A stretch of DNA of 64,000 nucleotides. It comes from Coleophoma eucalyptorum. Its lineage: Eukaryota > Ascomycota > Leotiomycetes > Helotiales > Dermateaceae. The notes below the pieces were generated by a model, which worked only from the letters and a program-made list of their open reading frames with translations, did not search any database and was not told the DNA's origin. Where the stretch lies: assembly GCA_026120035.1 (NCBI GenBank), contig JALRME010000024.1, positions 620,001 to 684,000 on the forward strand, in the 5' to 3' direction. The position numbers were made by a program, and so were the translations under genes. Below are positions 1-11,583 of this stretch, piece after piece. Each line of letters opens with the position of its first letter. The stretch's first letter is position 1.

Positions 1-1762
1 GCCGGGGGAGTATAGGTCGAAGGTGGAAGTTGACACTTCGCAACTGTCAGATAGCATAACGAGCCTTCCAAAAGTAATCTTCAGACCTCAAGATCCGTGA
101 ATCCTCTTTCCCATGCCGATTGTGGTAGAATTGCATCTTTATAAATGAACAAGTGGATCTTCTCTAGGACATGCCTCAGCTCTACCACTATCATTTATTT
201 GGTCACGGGCTTCCTTTGATATAGTTAAACGACATGGACCGTTGAAACACATTGATATTTTACTAAGTCAGCTCAGGTATCATAAGTCACTAAATAACCT
301 TGCAGCTTGCACAATATAAAGGAGCTCATTTTAAGAGCATGGGTACGTGCATTCCCCGCAAAAGGAATCAGTAATGTGGACTCAGCTAGATGTTGGGGGA
401 GATGCATGAGTTGTGAGCCTCAGTAATGGTCTTCTCCACAAGCCATTCTCCCAACTGCTGAAAGTGCTAAAAGACTATGGGTAGCTTCAACTGCTGAATC
501 CATGCCCATCAATCACTAGGAGTTCGACGTGGCACGCTTCAGATCAGATGGGGCTTGGGGTATCTCTCCCGTGCATAAACAGGCCGCGTGGGGAGAGGGC
601 TGTAATCATTATGAAGCTGTAGGTGCTAGCAGCATTAAACTCCCTGCTGCTGAAGAGATAGCGTCTTATGACCAGCGGACCATACCGTGGCTTGAGAGAT
701 AGGTGCGATTGGTAAGACTAAGGAATGAGAAACAGCTGTACCAAACATCCAGATGATAGGCGGCTGGTAGCTTGCAGGATGAGAGTGTTGGGTGCAGGTG
801 AGGAGAGCAAGCTCGATGCGAAGCGCGGAGAACGTATTGCTGATCCGGAGGCTGGTGCGGTATAAATGGTGGAGGTAAAGCATGCCTGATTACCTCTTGT
901 CGGTTTTAAGTAGGTACGCTCGTTTCTGACCGCGTGTGACAAGCCGGCTTTGGCTCCGTTGAGTGGAGGTTTGGATGCTGGGTTGATGTTGCTTCTGCGA
1001 AATCAGCCAGGTCAGTCCAATGCTGCACTCATCCCCCTCTCAGTCCACCACCACCTATCAATGGTTTCGTGCAAGAGTACCGAGCTTCAGCTACTCCCCC
1101 GTGCTGGACCGTTGTACTTTTCTTTCTTTTCTTTCGTTTCTTCTCCCTCCCCCTCTTAGTTTCTCAACAAGCTTCTGCTACTGGAATCCAGTTAGTAGTG
1201 TCAGGTGAGCATCAGAGCCCGTCAGCGCTTCTTATCGCCTCCAAAATCAATTGATAGCCTCGTCGCATCGGGCAGATAGATCGAGAGCTCATTACCTGTG
1301 CTCGTCAGTTAGTGCGGTGTGGGATGGGTGCATGATGATGATGGTGATATGTCAATGATGATGATGGAGCAAGTGGATTGGACCGCCGGCTAACTTGGGG
1401 GTGATGGCGATGGGGGTAAGGTGGTGGGGTTGACGGCTGCCCCTCTTGGTGCGGTACATAAGGTACTTACCGTACATGTGCTCTCTCGTACCTCAAAGCT
1501 GCACAATGAGGCAAGGAAGCTGACCCCTGCTGCTGCTACTGCTGCTGCTACTCCTGCTGTGTGCATTCCACAACTTTCTGGCCACTCACTACCTACCCCT
1601 CGACTCTGGCCGTATCGCGCCTCAGACCACCAACACACCACCAGAAATTCCAAAATACTTAAACTCTTCCCAATTCAACCTTTTTTTCCCTGCTGCAAAC
1701 TTCCATCACCTCACCCTCTTGCACTCCATTTTCACTATCTTCCCTCCCAAAGTTTAGGAACC
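1..1762. other. intergenic / upstream region, no supported gene
   Basis: No reading frame here has coding character. Short frames overlap on both strands and match no family I recognise. The stretch holds simple-sequence tracts: GATGAT-type repeats around 1330-1366 and an interrupted TGC/GCT run at about 1527-1559. The last few hundred bases, pyrimidine-rich up to the ATG at 1763, are the likely promoter and leader of the dehydrogenase gene. Confidence 0.5.
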
Positions 1763-3981
1763 ATGTCTCTCCCCAAGGAAATGGTACTTACCTCCCCTCG
1801 GCCGTCTACTGAGCTTCAACAACTCACTGACATCATGAACAGAAAGCCCTCCGGTAAATTACCCCGCATGCTGAAGCTCAACGCCCAGGCCCAGTTCAAA
1901 AGTTCTCTGCTCGAGATGTATATACACAATCCAGCTCACTAAAGCTGCAATTCGAACTGTGACCTATCATGACCTTTACTGACACGCTTGTGCAGCTACT
2001 CCAAGCCAGAGGAGTACGGAATTGTCACCGTTCCTTTGCCTAAGTTGCGTGACAATGATGTCTTGGTGGGTTTCGCACATTTAGTCGCTGAATCTCGGCT
2101 GTGAATGCTGATCGGGTTGTCTTGCCATGTAGATCAAGGTCAAGGCCTGCGGTGTCTGCGGTACTGACTTGCACATTGTAAGCACGCTCTCTACCAGCCA
2201 CCGGCCTCCCATGCTAACCGCTTGCAGCACGAGGGTGGTAAGTTTGGCCTAGGGACGCGAATTTGTGAATAATGTTGTTGATGTAGCATGTGTGAACAGA
2301 ATTCATTGCGAAGGTATGCGGACCCTAAGCTTTTCTTATACTTCTGCGTGGATCGACAGACCACAGAGCCGGTCCACCCTGCTAGTTGCTCATTGGCCAT
2401 TGACGAGCACCTTGACGGCTATCTTCTCGAGGCCGGACTTTGTCTATGCAATTGATTGATTAACACGGCACCTTTGCTGACTTTTTGCTCTTCAGTTTCC
2501 TCTCATTCCTGGTACGTCACTTACTCCCTGCATCTCGAGCGCAATTCTTATCTGGCACTGCTCGCCAAACCTGGGTGCGATTGGAGATGCACGGAACGTC
2601 GCTAGCGCACCCAAGTTTGGACAACGAACATGCAATGGCACATGCATAGAGTTGAGCAATCTCGAATACAGGCTGATCTTCTCTAGGTCACGAGACTGTC
2701 GGTGTTGTCGCTGCTGTCGGCAAGGATGTGAAGGGATTCGCGGTTGGCGAACGTGTTTGCGCTGAGTAAGTGAGGAAGAGAAGACGAAGAATATTTGAAT
2801 AATTCCTAACAATATCTAGTAACTCCGAGCTTTGCAACGAGTGTTTCTACTGTCGCCGTGGAGAGCTTCTGCTCTGCGAGAAGGTACAACGTCCTATGGT
2901 GTTATACTGAAAAAGCTCTAACACTAGAATAGTTCGAGGCCCACGGTGTAACCATGGATGGTGGCTTTGCCGAGTACTGCGCTTATGTATGACATTGTAT
3001 CTGAATAGAGGACTGCTTCGCTGACAATTTCTACAGCCAGCTGGAAAGGTTTTCAAGATCAAGAACTTATCAGATGTTGATGTATTGCAGCCCAATGTTT
3101 TGGACTATGCTCTGAACTTACGTTTTACAAGGCCACTCTCCTAGAACCAGCATCATGTGCTGCTCATGGACTCGATAAGATTTCCCCAAAGTTGGGCTCA
3201 AGCGTACTGATGTTCGGTGCCGGACCAACCGGTCTTGTTCTCTCCCAGGTAGGGCTTTCACAATATATTCTTAGGAGATGTGAGTCTGATATTATCTTAG
3301 ATGCTCAAGCAGAATGGTGGATGCCACGTCGTCATTGCTGCTCCAAAAGGTTTGAAGATGGATTTGGCTAAGAAGCTCGATGCTGGTGATGTGAGCACAA
3401 AGCATCTCGCTTAATACAAACCGGCAACTGACAATGGCTTCAGACTTACATTGAGTTGTCCCGTGAAAACCCAGAGGTTCAATTCCAGGCACTAAAGGAT
3501 GACCACCCATACGGTTTCGATATTGTTGTAGAGGTACGAAGTAGTGTATCCGTGTCGCAATTTGGACTAACAACATGATAGGCCACTGGAAGCCCAAAGA
3601 TTCTCGAAGATGCCATTAACTATGTTCGTCGTGGTGGCAAGCTCGTGGTCTATGGTGTCTACTCTGCATCTGCTAGAGTATCATGGCCTCCCAGCAAGAT
3701 CTTCGGCGACGAAATTACCATTCTCGGATCATTCTCTGAGACCTACATGTTTCGTAAGTTGTTCTAGATGTCCCTCGCTTAGCTGCGATAAAAGTAGGCA
3801 TCGCTCTACTGAATCTTCCACTAACAATGATAATATAGCCGCTGCAATCGACTACCTCGATTCTGGAAAGGTCAAGGTAGATGGAATTGTCAATAAGACT
3901 TTCAAGCTCGAGCAATGGGGAGAGTGCTTGGAGTCCATGAAAAACAAGAGCGCCATCAAGGCTGCAATCGTTTTTGATTAA
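1763..3981 (+). CDS. zinc-dependent polyol (D-arabinitol/sorbitol-type) dehydrogenase, 16 exons
   Basis: This is a medium-chain zinc alcohol dehydrogenase that oxidises a sugar alcohol with NAD(P). It is closest in character to fungal D-arabinitol and sorbitol dehydrogenases, but the substrate is inferred. Exons: 1763-1783, 1843-1853, 1996-2065, 2133-2177, 2228-2237, 2300-2313, 2496-2511, 2687-2765, 2820-2883, 2933-2986, 3037-3081, 3132-3248, 3301-3390, 3444-3533, 3582-3753, 3839-3981. They total 1041 nt, 346 aa. Catalytic zinc ligands are Cys43 (in CGVCGTDLH) and His64-Glu65 (PGHE). Four structural zinc cysteines are present at 94, 97, 100 and 108. The Rossmann nucleotide loop GAGPTG is at 172-177. 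The family is normally about 350 aa, so the model is full length. Several exons are only 10-16 nt long, which is unusual, but each joins in frame to give the expected motif. Confidence 0.88.
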
Positions 3982-4442
3982 ACGTCTTAACAACCTATGA
4001 ACAATGCCATGTTCTATATATCTCAGCTACTTCTTAGCAAAGGACCACTCTATATGGGGCAATTTTGAAAGAATAGAAAAATATATTAGACTATCTCAGC
4101 ATGAATGAACCACCTATAAAATACCGTACGGAAGGTGATCCACCCCTACTCTAAGTAGAACAACCCAAATTGCAAAACCTCCTCCACTTCATACAACGGC
4201 GGCATGGAAAACTTGTCTAATTCAATAATCAATTCGCAATTAATAATCTACGGTCAGCTCCTCTAGTGTCTTTAATGACGGAGAGAACTAGTGTCTCGAG
4301 TCTTGTAATTCATCCATTGGCCCCTCAAATGCAATTCGTACGCTACATATCTTCACAGCCCTGAGTATGATGTGTCTTTGCAGGATATAATTATTATGAT
4401 AGACTAGACAGTGGAGTATTTCTAGAAGTGTTTTACACTATA
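3982..4442. other. convergent 3' intergenic region
   Basis: This AT-rich stretch lies between the stop of the dehydrogenase (+) and the stop of the GEP3-like gene (-). It presumably carries both 3' ends and polyadenylation sites. I see no gene or repeat in it. Confidence 0.5.
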
Positions 4443-6488
4443 TTACACAGTCTCGCTTTTTTGTGCGGACTTCTTCCCAGCCTTTTTGACTCCTTTCATA
4501 CTTTGTCTTGGTCGGCCCTTCACTCCAACCATACCCGGCTTCTTCGCGGAGAGTAGCCATGCATTCATTGGCCTTCTCGAACCAACAAACTTGCCCTCTG
4601 GAGTGAAGACTTCCACAGCAGGCCACTGCGGATCAATTTCGTCCATTGCTTCGGGTTCGTCCGCTTTTACATCAAGACTTGAACTCTTTGATACTGACAT
4701 CTCACCAGGTCGTTTCCGTACTTGTGCTACCAGCTCAACCCAGCCGCAGCCTTCGATCAAGATATCAGTGGACAAGACGCGGTATGGTAATCTGTCAACC
4801 TTAATCGCAGCCGCATCCCGAGCTGTGATAGGACCAGTTCGTTGCTTGGTTACGTCCCATTTGAGATAGAACGTACCTGCAGAAGCGATCTTCTCGCCAA
4901 CACCAGGCACGCCGATATTCTCGACCCCGGCCTCTCTAACCTGGGTTTGAGTACCTATTGCCTTTTCGGTTGCTGTGAGATGTGGCTTGATGGGCGTGAA
5001 TGCGTACCCAAGAAAGATTAGATCCGGTGTTGTAGGTGTGATACGTATCAGTCCTCCGAGCAATAAAGACTGACCAGGCTTGATGACTTGTTGTTCTGGT
5101 CGGACTCGAGATCGCATTACGAGTGATAGTCGATGTTCTTCCTTAACGTAGAGTTCGAGATCACCGCGTGATAGACCAGGTAGGTCAATCAATTCCCCCT
5201 TCCCGTTACCAAATGGGACGCGAATTGGGGATGCTGTCGTGCCGGGAAGCGAAGAGACCAGTGGCATTGATGGATAGTCGGTCTCAGGTCGTAGTGGTGG
5301 CAGAAGCGTTGAAGAATCAATATGCTCCTCATCAAACAAAGTCTCTCCCTCTATCTTGAATTCTTCAATTTCAGCGGTAAGATCTTCCATGCCGGCACGT
5401 AGGTTAGCTGCAATGATTTCTTGGTTTTTGACAGTCCCTCGACGCCCTTTGGGAAACACGTCGTGGAATAATTGGCTCTTGCCAACATTGACCTTGCCAA
5501 TCAACCATCCACCTCCTCCCCGGGACCAAATGTCCTCCTTTAACTCTTTCGTCCACCAGCCTCGGATTGCGCTTACGCATCTAACATTCCCCAGTCTCAC
5601 GTCCCTTCCAGATTTCCCCAGTGCATCTCGTAATACTTCAGTCAGGTATGGCATCATGGTGTCGACTTGGGACTTCAACGGCGCGAGCAAATCAGACCGC
5701 GTAATTATGAAACTGACTTCTGTCTTTCTCCCATGGTAAAACCGACCTCCCTTAGACCGACGATTTAGTGACCTCTGTGGAGTGAGATGAAGTAGTCGGT
5801 GCAAACCTGGCACCAAGGACATTGGGAAGTCTGCAGCATCGATGACATGGTAAATGTGATTGTACTTGTGGGGAGATTCGAGAATGGTATCTTGGAGGGA
5901 TTGGATGGAAGGATGGTGTATTGAGACGCCTATGTCGTGGTGTTTAAGTTTATGGCAACGATCGCATATAGGTGCTTCGACACTTTTGATAGCTAAGGTA
6001 GGAAAATCAACAACTTTTCTGCAAAGAAGCCTTTTATACTCACAAGCGGGCCCTAATGGCTCCAAGTCCAACGACTCAAGTACCTCTGAGCTGATATTCT
6101 GAAAAGCAGCTTCAATGACTGCGCTCTCTCCCTTTCTCTTCTGAGTCGGCTTGTCCACCAGAAAGTCCTTCACAGATCTCCTGCTCAAGGAATAGTATCC
6201 TGGCTCTTCGACATTAACAGTCTGCGACAAAGCACCACACCCTGCGCATTGTGGAGGAAGCTTTCGTTGGGTTCTCACTTCTGGCAGAGCTGTTTTCGAG
6301 GAATCTGTCCGTGTTACAGCAGAATGGGCCAGTCTGCGTTGTATATAAGGAGTGGTGTTGTTGCGCTTTCGAGGCTGTTCGAGGTATAAGACGTTAACAT
6401 GTCTCAAAGCCGGACAGAGGAATTCTGGTAGCTCAAGAGATCTGAGACCATGGCGAGATAATCGTATACTGCCGGTACGGATAGACAT
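4443..6488 (-). CDS. GEP3: mitochondrial circularly permuted GTPase, GEP3/MTG3 family
   Basis: This is a single-exon 681-aa YqeH-type GTPase. In yeast, Gep3 (Mtg3) is mitochondrial and is linked to small mitoribosomal subunit/15S rRNA maturation and to prohibitin genetics; that role is transferred from the family. The N-terminus is basic and Arg/Ser/His-rich, as in a mitochondrial presequence. A zinc-binding region follows, with CxxC pairs at Cys81/84 and Cys175/178. The GTPase motifs occur in permuted order: G4 as TRSD (263-266, degenerate for NKxD), G5-like VSAIRG near 306, the P-loop GKVNVGKS (331-338) and DLPG (435-438). The C-terminus is Lys-rich and ends KKSAQKSETV. The ATG at 6486-6488 is the first in frame. 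The gene is divergent from the Mrp49 gene, with 270 bp between the two ATGs. Confidence 0.85.
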   Translation of the reverse strand: MSIRTGSIRLSRHGLRSLELPEFLCPALRHVNVLYLEQPRKRNNTTPYIQRRLAHSAVTRTDSSKTALPEVRTQRKLPPQCAGCGALSQTVNVEEPGYYSLSRRSVKDFLVDKPTQKRKGESAVIEAAFQNISSEVLESLDLEPLGPACEYKRLLCRKVVDFPTLAIKSVEAPICDRCHKLKHHDIGVSIHHPSIQSLQDTILESPHKYNHIYHVIDAADFPMSLVPGLHRLLHLTPQRSLNRRSKGGRFYHGRKTEVSFIITRSDLLAPLKSQVDTMMPYLTEVLRDALGKSGRDVRLGNVRCVSAIRGWWTKELKEDIWSRGGGGWLIGKVNVGKSQLFHDVFPKGRRGTVKNQEIIAANLRAGMEDLTAEIEEFKIEGETLFDEEHIDSSTLLPPLRPETDYPSMPLVSSLPGTTASPIRVPFGNGKGELIDLPGLSRGDLELYVKEEHRLSLVMRSRVRPEQQVIKPGQSLLLGGLIRITPTTPDLIFLGYAFTPIKPHLTATEKAIGTQTQVREAGVENIGVPGVGEKIASAGTFYLKWDVTKQRTGPITARDAAAIKVDRLPYRVLSTDILIEGCGWVELVAQVRKRPGEMSVSKSSSLDVKADEPEAMDEIDPQWPAVEVFTPEGKFVGSRRPMNAWLLSAKKPGMVGVKGRPRQSMKGVKKAGKKSAQKSETV

Positions 6489-6758
6489 GATAAGTTTAGT
6501 CCATCAAAACCCTAAAGGAAATCAAACATGTTTGGAACTGAAAAGATCAAGTCGCGAGACCTCATCACAGCATAAGAATATTGCCGGGCGAAATATTTTG
6601 ACAGGGGTCAGCTCCAGAAAGAAGATCACCGAACCTTAAATTTATTCGACGTGACGACCAACACCAATGCGAATGCAATTCTAGGCGCTACTCACGTATT
6701 GTCAACCTCACAACACTTATAACTACTCGATACAGACACTCTGTATCCAATCTGCAGG
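6489..6758. promoter_or_regulatory. shared divergent promoter region, GEP3-like / Mrp49
   Basis: Only 270 bp separate the ATGs of two divergently transcribed genes whose products are both linked to the mitochondrial ribosome. Any promoter elements must be shared or interleaved here. No classical TATA element is obvious. The regulatory role is inferred from geometry alone. Confidence 0.5.
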
Positions 6759-7535
6759 ATGGTTAGCGTTGTCAGGCGTATGAGGAAACTCAAGACCGTA
6801 AGCAATTCCCGGGAATCCATGATCCAAGGTATATGACATGCTAACATCTTTGCTCGCAGAAGGTAGATGCAATCCCATAAAGGCCCTAAAGACGAATATT
6901 GACATGATTGTCAGCTCCTCGCGATCCGACTTGGTCCTGGGGCTGCCGTATTCCCACCAGAGGTCAGCAGAATACATATGGACTTTGCAAGCAAGCCGCT
7001 AGATGGACATATGGGACCACGGTATATCACCTTCTGAGATGCCTCGACCGAGCCACAGGAAGAGACTGTACTAAATACAAGCAGGAAATTCTTCAAGCAG
7101 TGTCTACCGCGACTAAAATTCCACAACCCAGCAGTCCCTATGACGGTCAACCGTACGACAGACATCACCGGACCAGCAACTTTGACGATACATTTTGCAG
7201 ATCCAGCCACCGCAGACAAGACCGGACCGGCCAATTCCTCGACAACATCATCTACGACACCGGTGGAATCCGTTGCAGCATCCACATCACCTGCGCGAGC
7301 CACGCGTACAGAAACGATTCAGATGAAGCATGTCCACGAGTCGGAGATCTTGTCACAAGTGATGGCCCTCACGAAAGCCACAGTTGTGATGCCTACGCCA
7401 GAAGAGGAGCAGGAAATCAGAGATTTACAGCAACAAAGGATTGAGTCCGACGAGATCTCTAACAAGGCCAAAATAGCAAAGGAGGCTCGCAAGCGCGCTG
7501 AGGCTGTTATCTCTGCAGCGAGAGAATCTATGTAA
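6759..7535 (+). CDS. MRP49: mitochondrial large-subunit ribosomal protein mL61 (Mrp49), L51/S25/CI-B8 domain
   Basis: Three exons, 6759-6797, 6915-7021 and 7085-7535, give 597 nt and a 198-aa protein. Exon 1 encodes a short basic start (MVSVVRRMRKLKT). Exon 2 supplies IRLGPGAAVFPPEV and HMDFASKPLDGHMGPR. The second intron (63 bp, with TACTAAAT near its 3' end) removes an in-frame TGA and restores GPRKFFKQCLPRLKFHNPAVP. This block is the family signature of the thioredoxin-like L51/S25/CI-B8 domain. The C-terminal part, about residue 110 on, is Thr/Ser-rich and then Glu/Arg-rich and helical. The product belongs to the mitochondrial 54S subunit. The gene converges on HUL4 (320 bp between stops). 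Reading only the longest frame would keep just the last 131 residues and miss the conserved core. The exon 1 start is the least certain part. Confidence 0.82.
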
Positions 7536-7856
7536 GATTTTGTACTGCCAGGTCTTCAAATATGGGTTGTCGTCAAGGATTGTAGTTTATCAGGCGTTGG
7601 TTGCATATGATGGTGTTTTATGTATGTATATATATGTACTGTACAATTACAGAAGACGCTGTGGGTATTACATAAGAGAATTGAATCAAAAGATGCAATA
7701 TTCTAGTTTTAGAGCGGCATCCAATACCATGTCTAAGGAGAGGATGCTCATCTTGCCTCTTTTCATTACAGAATTATTGGGACCACCACCAGCTGATTTG
7801 AACTTTACTGGTTGAAGAGCTATTTCCGATAGGATTGATGCTGTAGTTAGTTCTAT
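7536..7856. other. convergent 3' intergenic region
   Basis: This AT-rich 3' region lies between the stops of the Mrp49 gene (+) and HUL4 (-). Nothing else is recognised in it. Confidence 0.4.
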
Positions 7857-10800
7857 TCACTTCAATCCAAAACCCTCACTCATATGGACCGCTCCCCAGA
7901 GCATATCCTCCAACTTCCTCCTTGAACTATACCGCCATAGTGACAACATGTTGAAGCAAGTACGCGCAACCGGGAACCTTGGACTATCAGGGCCTAAGCA
8001 CGACAACTTGATGACCATTGTGGTAGCACCTGTGGCAGGTATGCGGTCACTTCCCGTGATGAAACTCAAGAGCTTTCTTTGTTCCTTAGGCTGTGCGCGT
8101 TCAAATGATTCCCAGAACCACTGGGCTACGGGTTCAGTCTCGGGGTGTTTTACTTCCCAGTTCTCGTAGACACATACAGCTCGAAGTGAAGCGATATCCA
8201 AATGTTCATCTGACCCACGGATGAGCAGCTCAATCTCCTCTGGTCGAAAGAGCGATAAGGCATTGCCACCGCAAACTGTGAAGAAACCACGCTTGAACGG
8301 TTCGAATTGTCGAACTACAGCGGTGTCTAAAAGATACCGAACATAGAGATCAACAAACTCTCGCCTGTTCGTGTTCGTGACAGGCTTGCTCTCTCCTCCA
8401 GGACAGAGCGGTACTTGCATTGTCTGACCATAGCGTTCTACATCAGCCACGAAATCCCTACAGAAAGTGCTTTCTACATTTCCGTCAAACTCCAGCAATT
8501 GACGCAGCCCATTTGCTAAAGAAGGTCGAAATTCTGCCAGATCATCTAATGAGTAAACCATTGTCGGTTTAGCGTGTGACGTTGCTCCTGGTGCTGCAGC
8601 TGGTCCAGCTGCGAGTAGCTTCCGGAATGCAAAGGGTGGGAGTGCAACATCAAGAATGGTGGAATTATAGATCGCTAAGCCAAGGACCACGCCAACCAGA
8701 AAGAATTGATCCGTAGTCTCGAAGCTGTTTGGATTGAAGTAGCAGAAGTGGGAATCTTCGTCGTACGTGAACATGCCTAAATCTGTTAGAATGAACGACT
8801 TAGATGTATTTGGAGCCTACCATGTTCAGGATTGAAAACATCTCGCACGAGAAGTAAGAACCATTCTTTCCTCAGACCTCCAGCATCTATCCCTTCCTCG
8901 CCTTTAAATTCGATACGTAGACCTTTCTTGATTTCTTCTCCGCCGCTACCAACAACTTCACTCACCCCTTTTAGACTATCCTCGACAAGACAGTCCCTTC
9001 GGATCTTAAGGATTAGATACTGATTGATCGTCTTGCGAGTCATAATGCTGTCAAAGAACGCCTCTCTTGCTTTCACCTCCATTTGTCGTTTGGCATCATG
9101 TTCCATAATTTGGATCTTGGCCCAAATACTGAGGAAGAAAGGATATTGGCAGAAGGTGAACTTTGAGTGTCCGCCCTCCCAAGCCTCAAAGTCAGCAATA
9201 AGGTCGGAGTAATCAAGCATCGTATTGTAAAAGTCGCTGGTCGGCAAGATCTGTCCATGACTATGTGCTTTTTCCCGTGCAGCCAGGCCAGCGCTGTGGC
9301 CGGCTTCAAAAGCTCGTAAAGATCGCTTATCAGCTTTCCTGGCTATGCCGCTATTGTTGGCAGAAAATAGCAAGGCCATTACCCGTGCAGCAGCTTTTAT
9401 CTGCCAATCGTCATTATATATAAGTGGTTGCAGTTTAGTCTCGCTTTTTTTTGGAGCTTGAACATTGCCACCTAGGGCGGCGTGCAAAGCAGCCGACGTA
9501 TTCCTTCCTTGGCCGGATATACTCGGAACAAGCCCAGCTGTTGGGTTATGAGCTACCTCGCGTCGCTTTCCCTGCTGTCGGGTAAGTCTATAAGTAACGA
9601 AACTGCCTATCAAATCTTTGATCCTTTGGAATTGTCCTTCCGAAAATCTTGCAAACCAACCGACCAGGTGATGGTGACACTCGTTCGGCGTATTTGAGAG
9701 AAGTCCTATGATACGCTTGATGATTCCCGAATGTTGACCAGAATTTCCCCTGTTCGCATTATGATGGGCAGGCTGAACAGGAAGTAGTAGAGGGGATTTA
9801 GAGTTGGCTACAACTGGTTGTCTAATATCGTTGTGACCTCGGAAATCTCCAGATCTGGATCTAGACCTAGACCGGCTATGGTCTCTGTGCCGAGAGCTTG
9901 AATGCTGTGGATATAGTAGAGGGTTTGACATGAGTATCAAGAGAAAGCGGAGGTCGTCAGGTTCTTTAATAGGTCGTCCGGGTCGTTTTAGTAAGTTCTC
10001 CGTTACTTTAAGCAGGACTCGTTGGCAATGGTCTTGAGCGCTCATCATGCAACTTTCGATATCTCTCATTTCTTGGCCTGATAATTGTCGCCATGAGACA
10101 ACACCTTTCTCTTTAGTTTTAAGATCTCCCAGCTTTTGGTGCCAAGAATTCCCTGCGTTTAGGACAAGATGGTACCATTCATTGACCTCCATCCAGTCAA
10201 TATGCGGGGACCGAGTATTGACAATACCTGGGTGATCCTCTACCGCTTCGCTACTACTCCGATGCCCATTCATCCGATCTGGGCTCTTTAAAGGTAAACG
10301 ACCACCAGTCCACCAAGAGCCGTTCTCCGCAAAGTCGCCTAGGAGTAAGATTTTAGCATCCAGCTCTGACAATACTGACTCGGATGCTGTAGGACTTTCA
10401 CTTAATGCCTGAAGTGGACGTCTTCGACTTCCTTCACTTGCAGTTCGCGGTGCCATCCCCGGACGTATGGTTGCAAAAGAGTTATTAATACAATCGAAAG
10501 AGCTTAACGAGTCTGTAATGTAGTCTTCTAGATCACGAAAGATGGCCAATGAAGCATGGGATGCCTTAGGTGGGGGAGCTGTCCCATCCGAATCGAAATA
10601 GGTAGAGCCGGCTGCCGGACGGTCCAAAGTCTTAGGATGTTGACTGTGCTCGCGCTGGTCCATATGGGCAGCAAAAGAGGAGGTGGAAGAGTATGGAGAT
10701 ATACGGTGGCAGGTCTCGGTATTGGCGTCACTTTCTCTGGGCCAATCTCTTCTGGCCGGGCGCATCGGTATATTCAATCTCTCTACATGTGACTTGGGAC

Positions 10801-11583
10801 TCTGTACAGCTGGGAAATTTTGCTCGGTTTCTTGGGTGCCAAATTGTCGTGGGTTTGTTATAGGCAACAAATTTGGCGAGCTCTCAGGACTCGGTCTCTG
10901 ATTATCACGCCCTATTCTCTCCATAAGGTATCCAGTGATGCAGCGATCGATTATCTGCCTTGTCTTATCAAGGCTGATGACAAAAACTAAGAGGATGGTC
11001 AATATAGCGGCTTTATAAGAGTATAGCACTGCATACCTTTCTGTGAAGCTACAGTTCCTGCATAAGCGCCAGCTCTCGACGCATGTGAAGAACCATGTCC
11101 TTCGCGAGCGCGTCTGCTTTCCGCAACAAATGGTTTGAGGTCATTAACCATCAAGCATATTGTGCACCTAAAGAGTTTCAATTCCTTTGGCCAGCGAACC
11201 ATGGAATCGCATGTCATGCATCTTCCTGTTCTCAAGTCCTTATCCGACACCTCTGAATGCTTGCCAATATTATCCGGTCGATAGGGTGTTGAGTTCAAGG
11301 CATCGCCGTCTATAAAGTCTGTTGTTGCTGCTCCATTGCCACCTCTCTTCTTCTTGCTAGAAAACAAAGAGGGAAATGGGTGGCTCATGGATCGGCCATG
11401 GCTAGCACTTGGAGGTGCCAAGGTCGGAATACCATAGGCACTTTCTAATATGTCTGATTCGGTGATCGTCGCTGGTCCACGAACGCGGGCGGGGGTACCA
11501 GCAGAGGATGAGCCCTGAGGAGCATTGGAACCAAGTTCGGGGCGCGGCTTTGGGGGTAGCAATCGATTCGACCATTGCGGCAT
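7857..11583 (-). CDS. HUL4: HECT-type E3 ubiquitin ligase, HUL4 family
   Basis: Three exons (11583-11037, 10986-8821, 8776-7857; introns of 50 and 44 bp) give 3633 nt and 1210 aa. An N-terminal four-cysteine zinc finger (Cys122, 125, 140, 143) precedes a long low-complexity region with a Ser/Arg run (SRSRSRSRS). This is followed by helical segments and a C-terminal HECT domain, roughly residues 850-1210. The catalytic cysteine is Cys1178 in ARTCFNMLSLWRYSS, and the protein ends SEGFGLK, both typical of active HECT ligases. HECT enzymes take ubiquitin from an E2 onto this cysteine before passing it to substrate. The zinc finger plus HECT layout points to Hul4 rather than Rsp5, which has C2/WW domains. 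The substrate is not deducible. The start ATG at 11581-11583 opens a continuous first exon. Confidence 0.88.

Noticed and set aside
1421..1942. 173-codon plus-strand frame upstream of and into the dehydrogenase gene
   Set aside because: It runs through predicted introns in a frame that does not give the dehydrogenase. The protein is Ser/Pro/Leu low-complexity, and the real start is the ATG at 1763.
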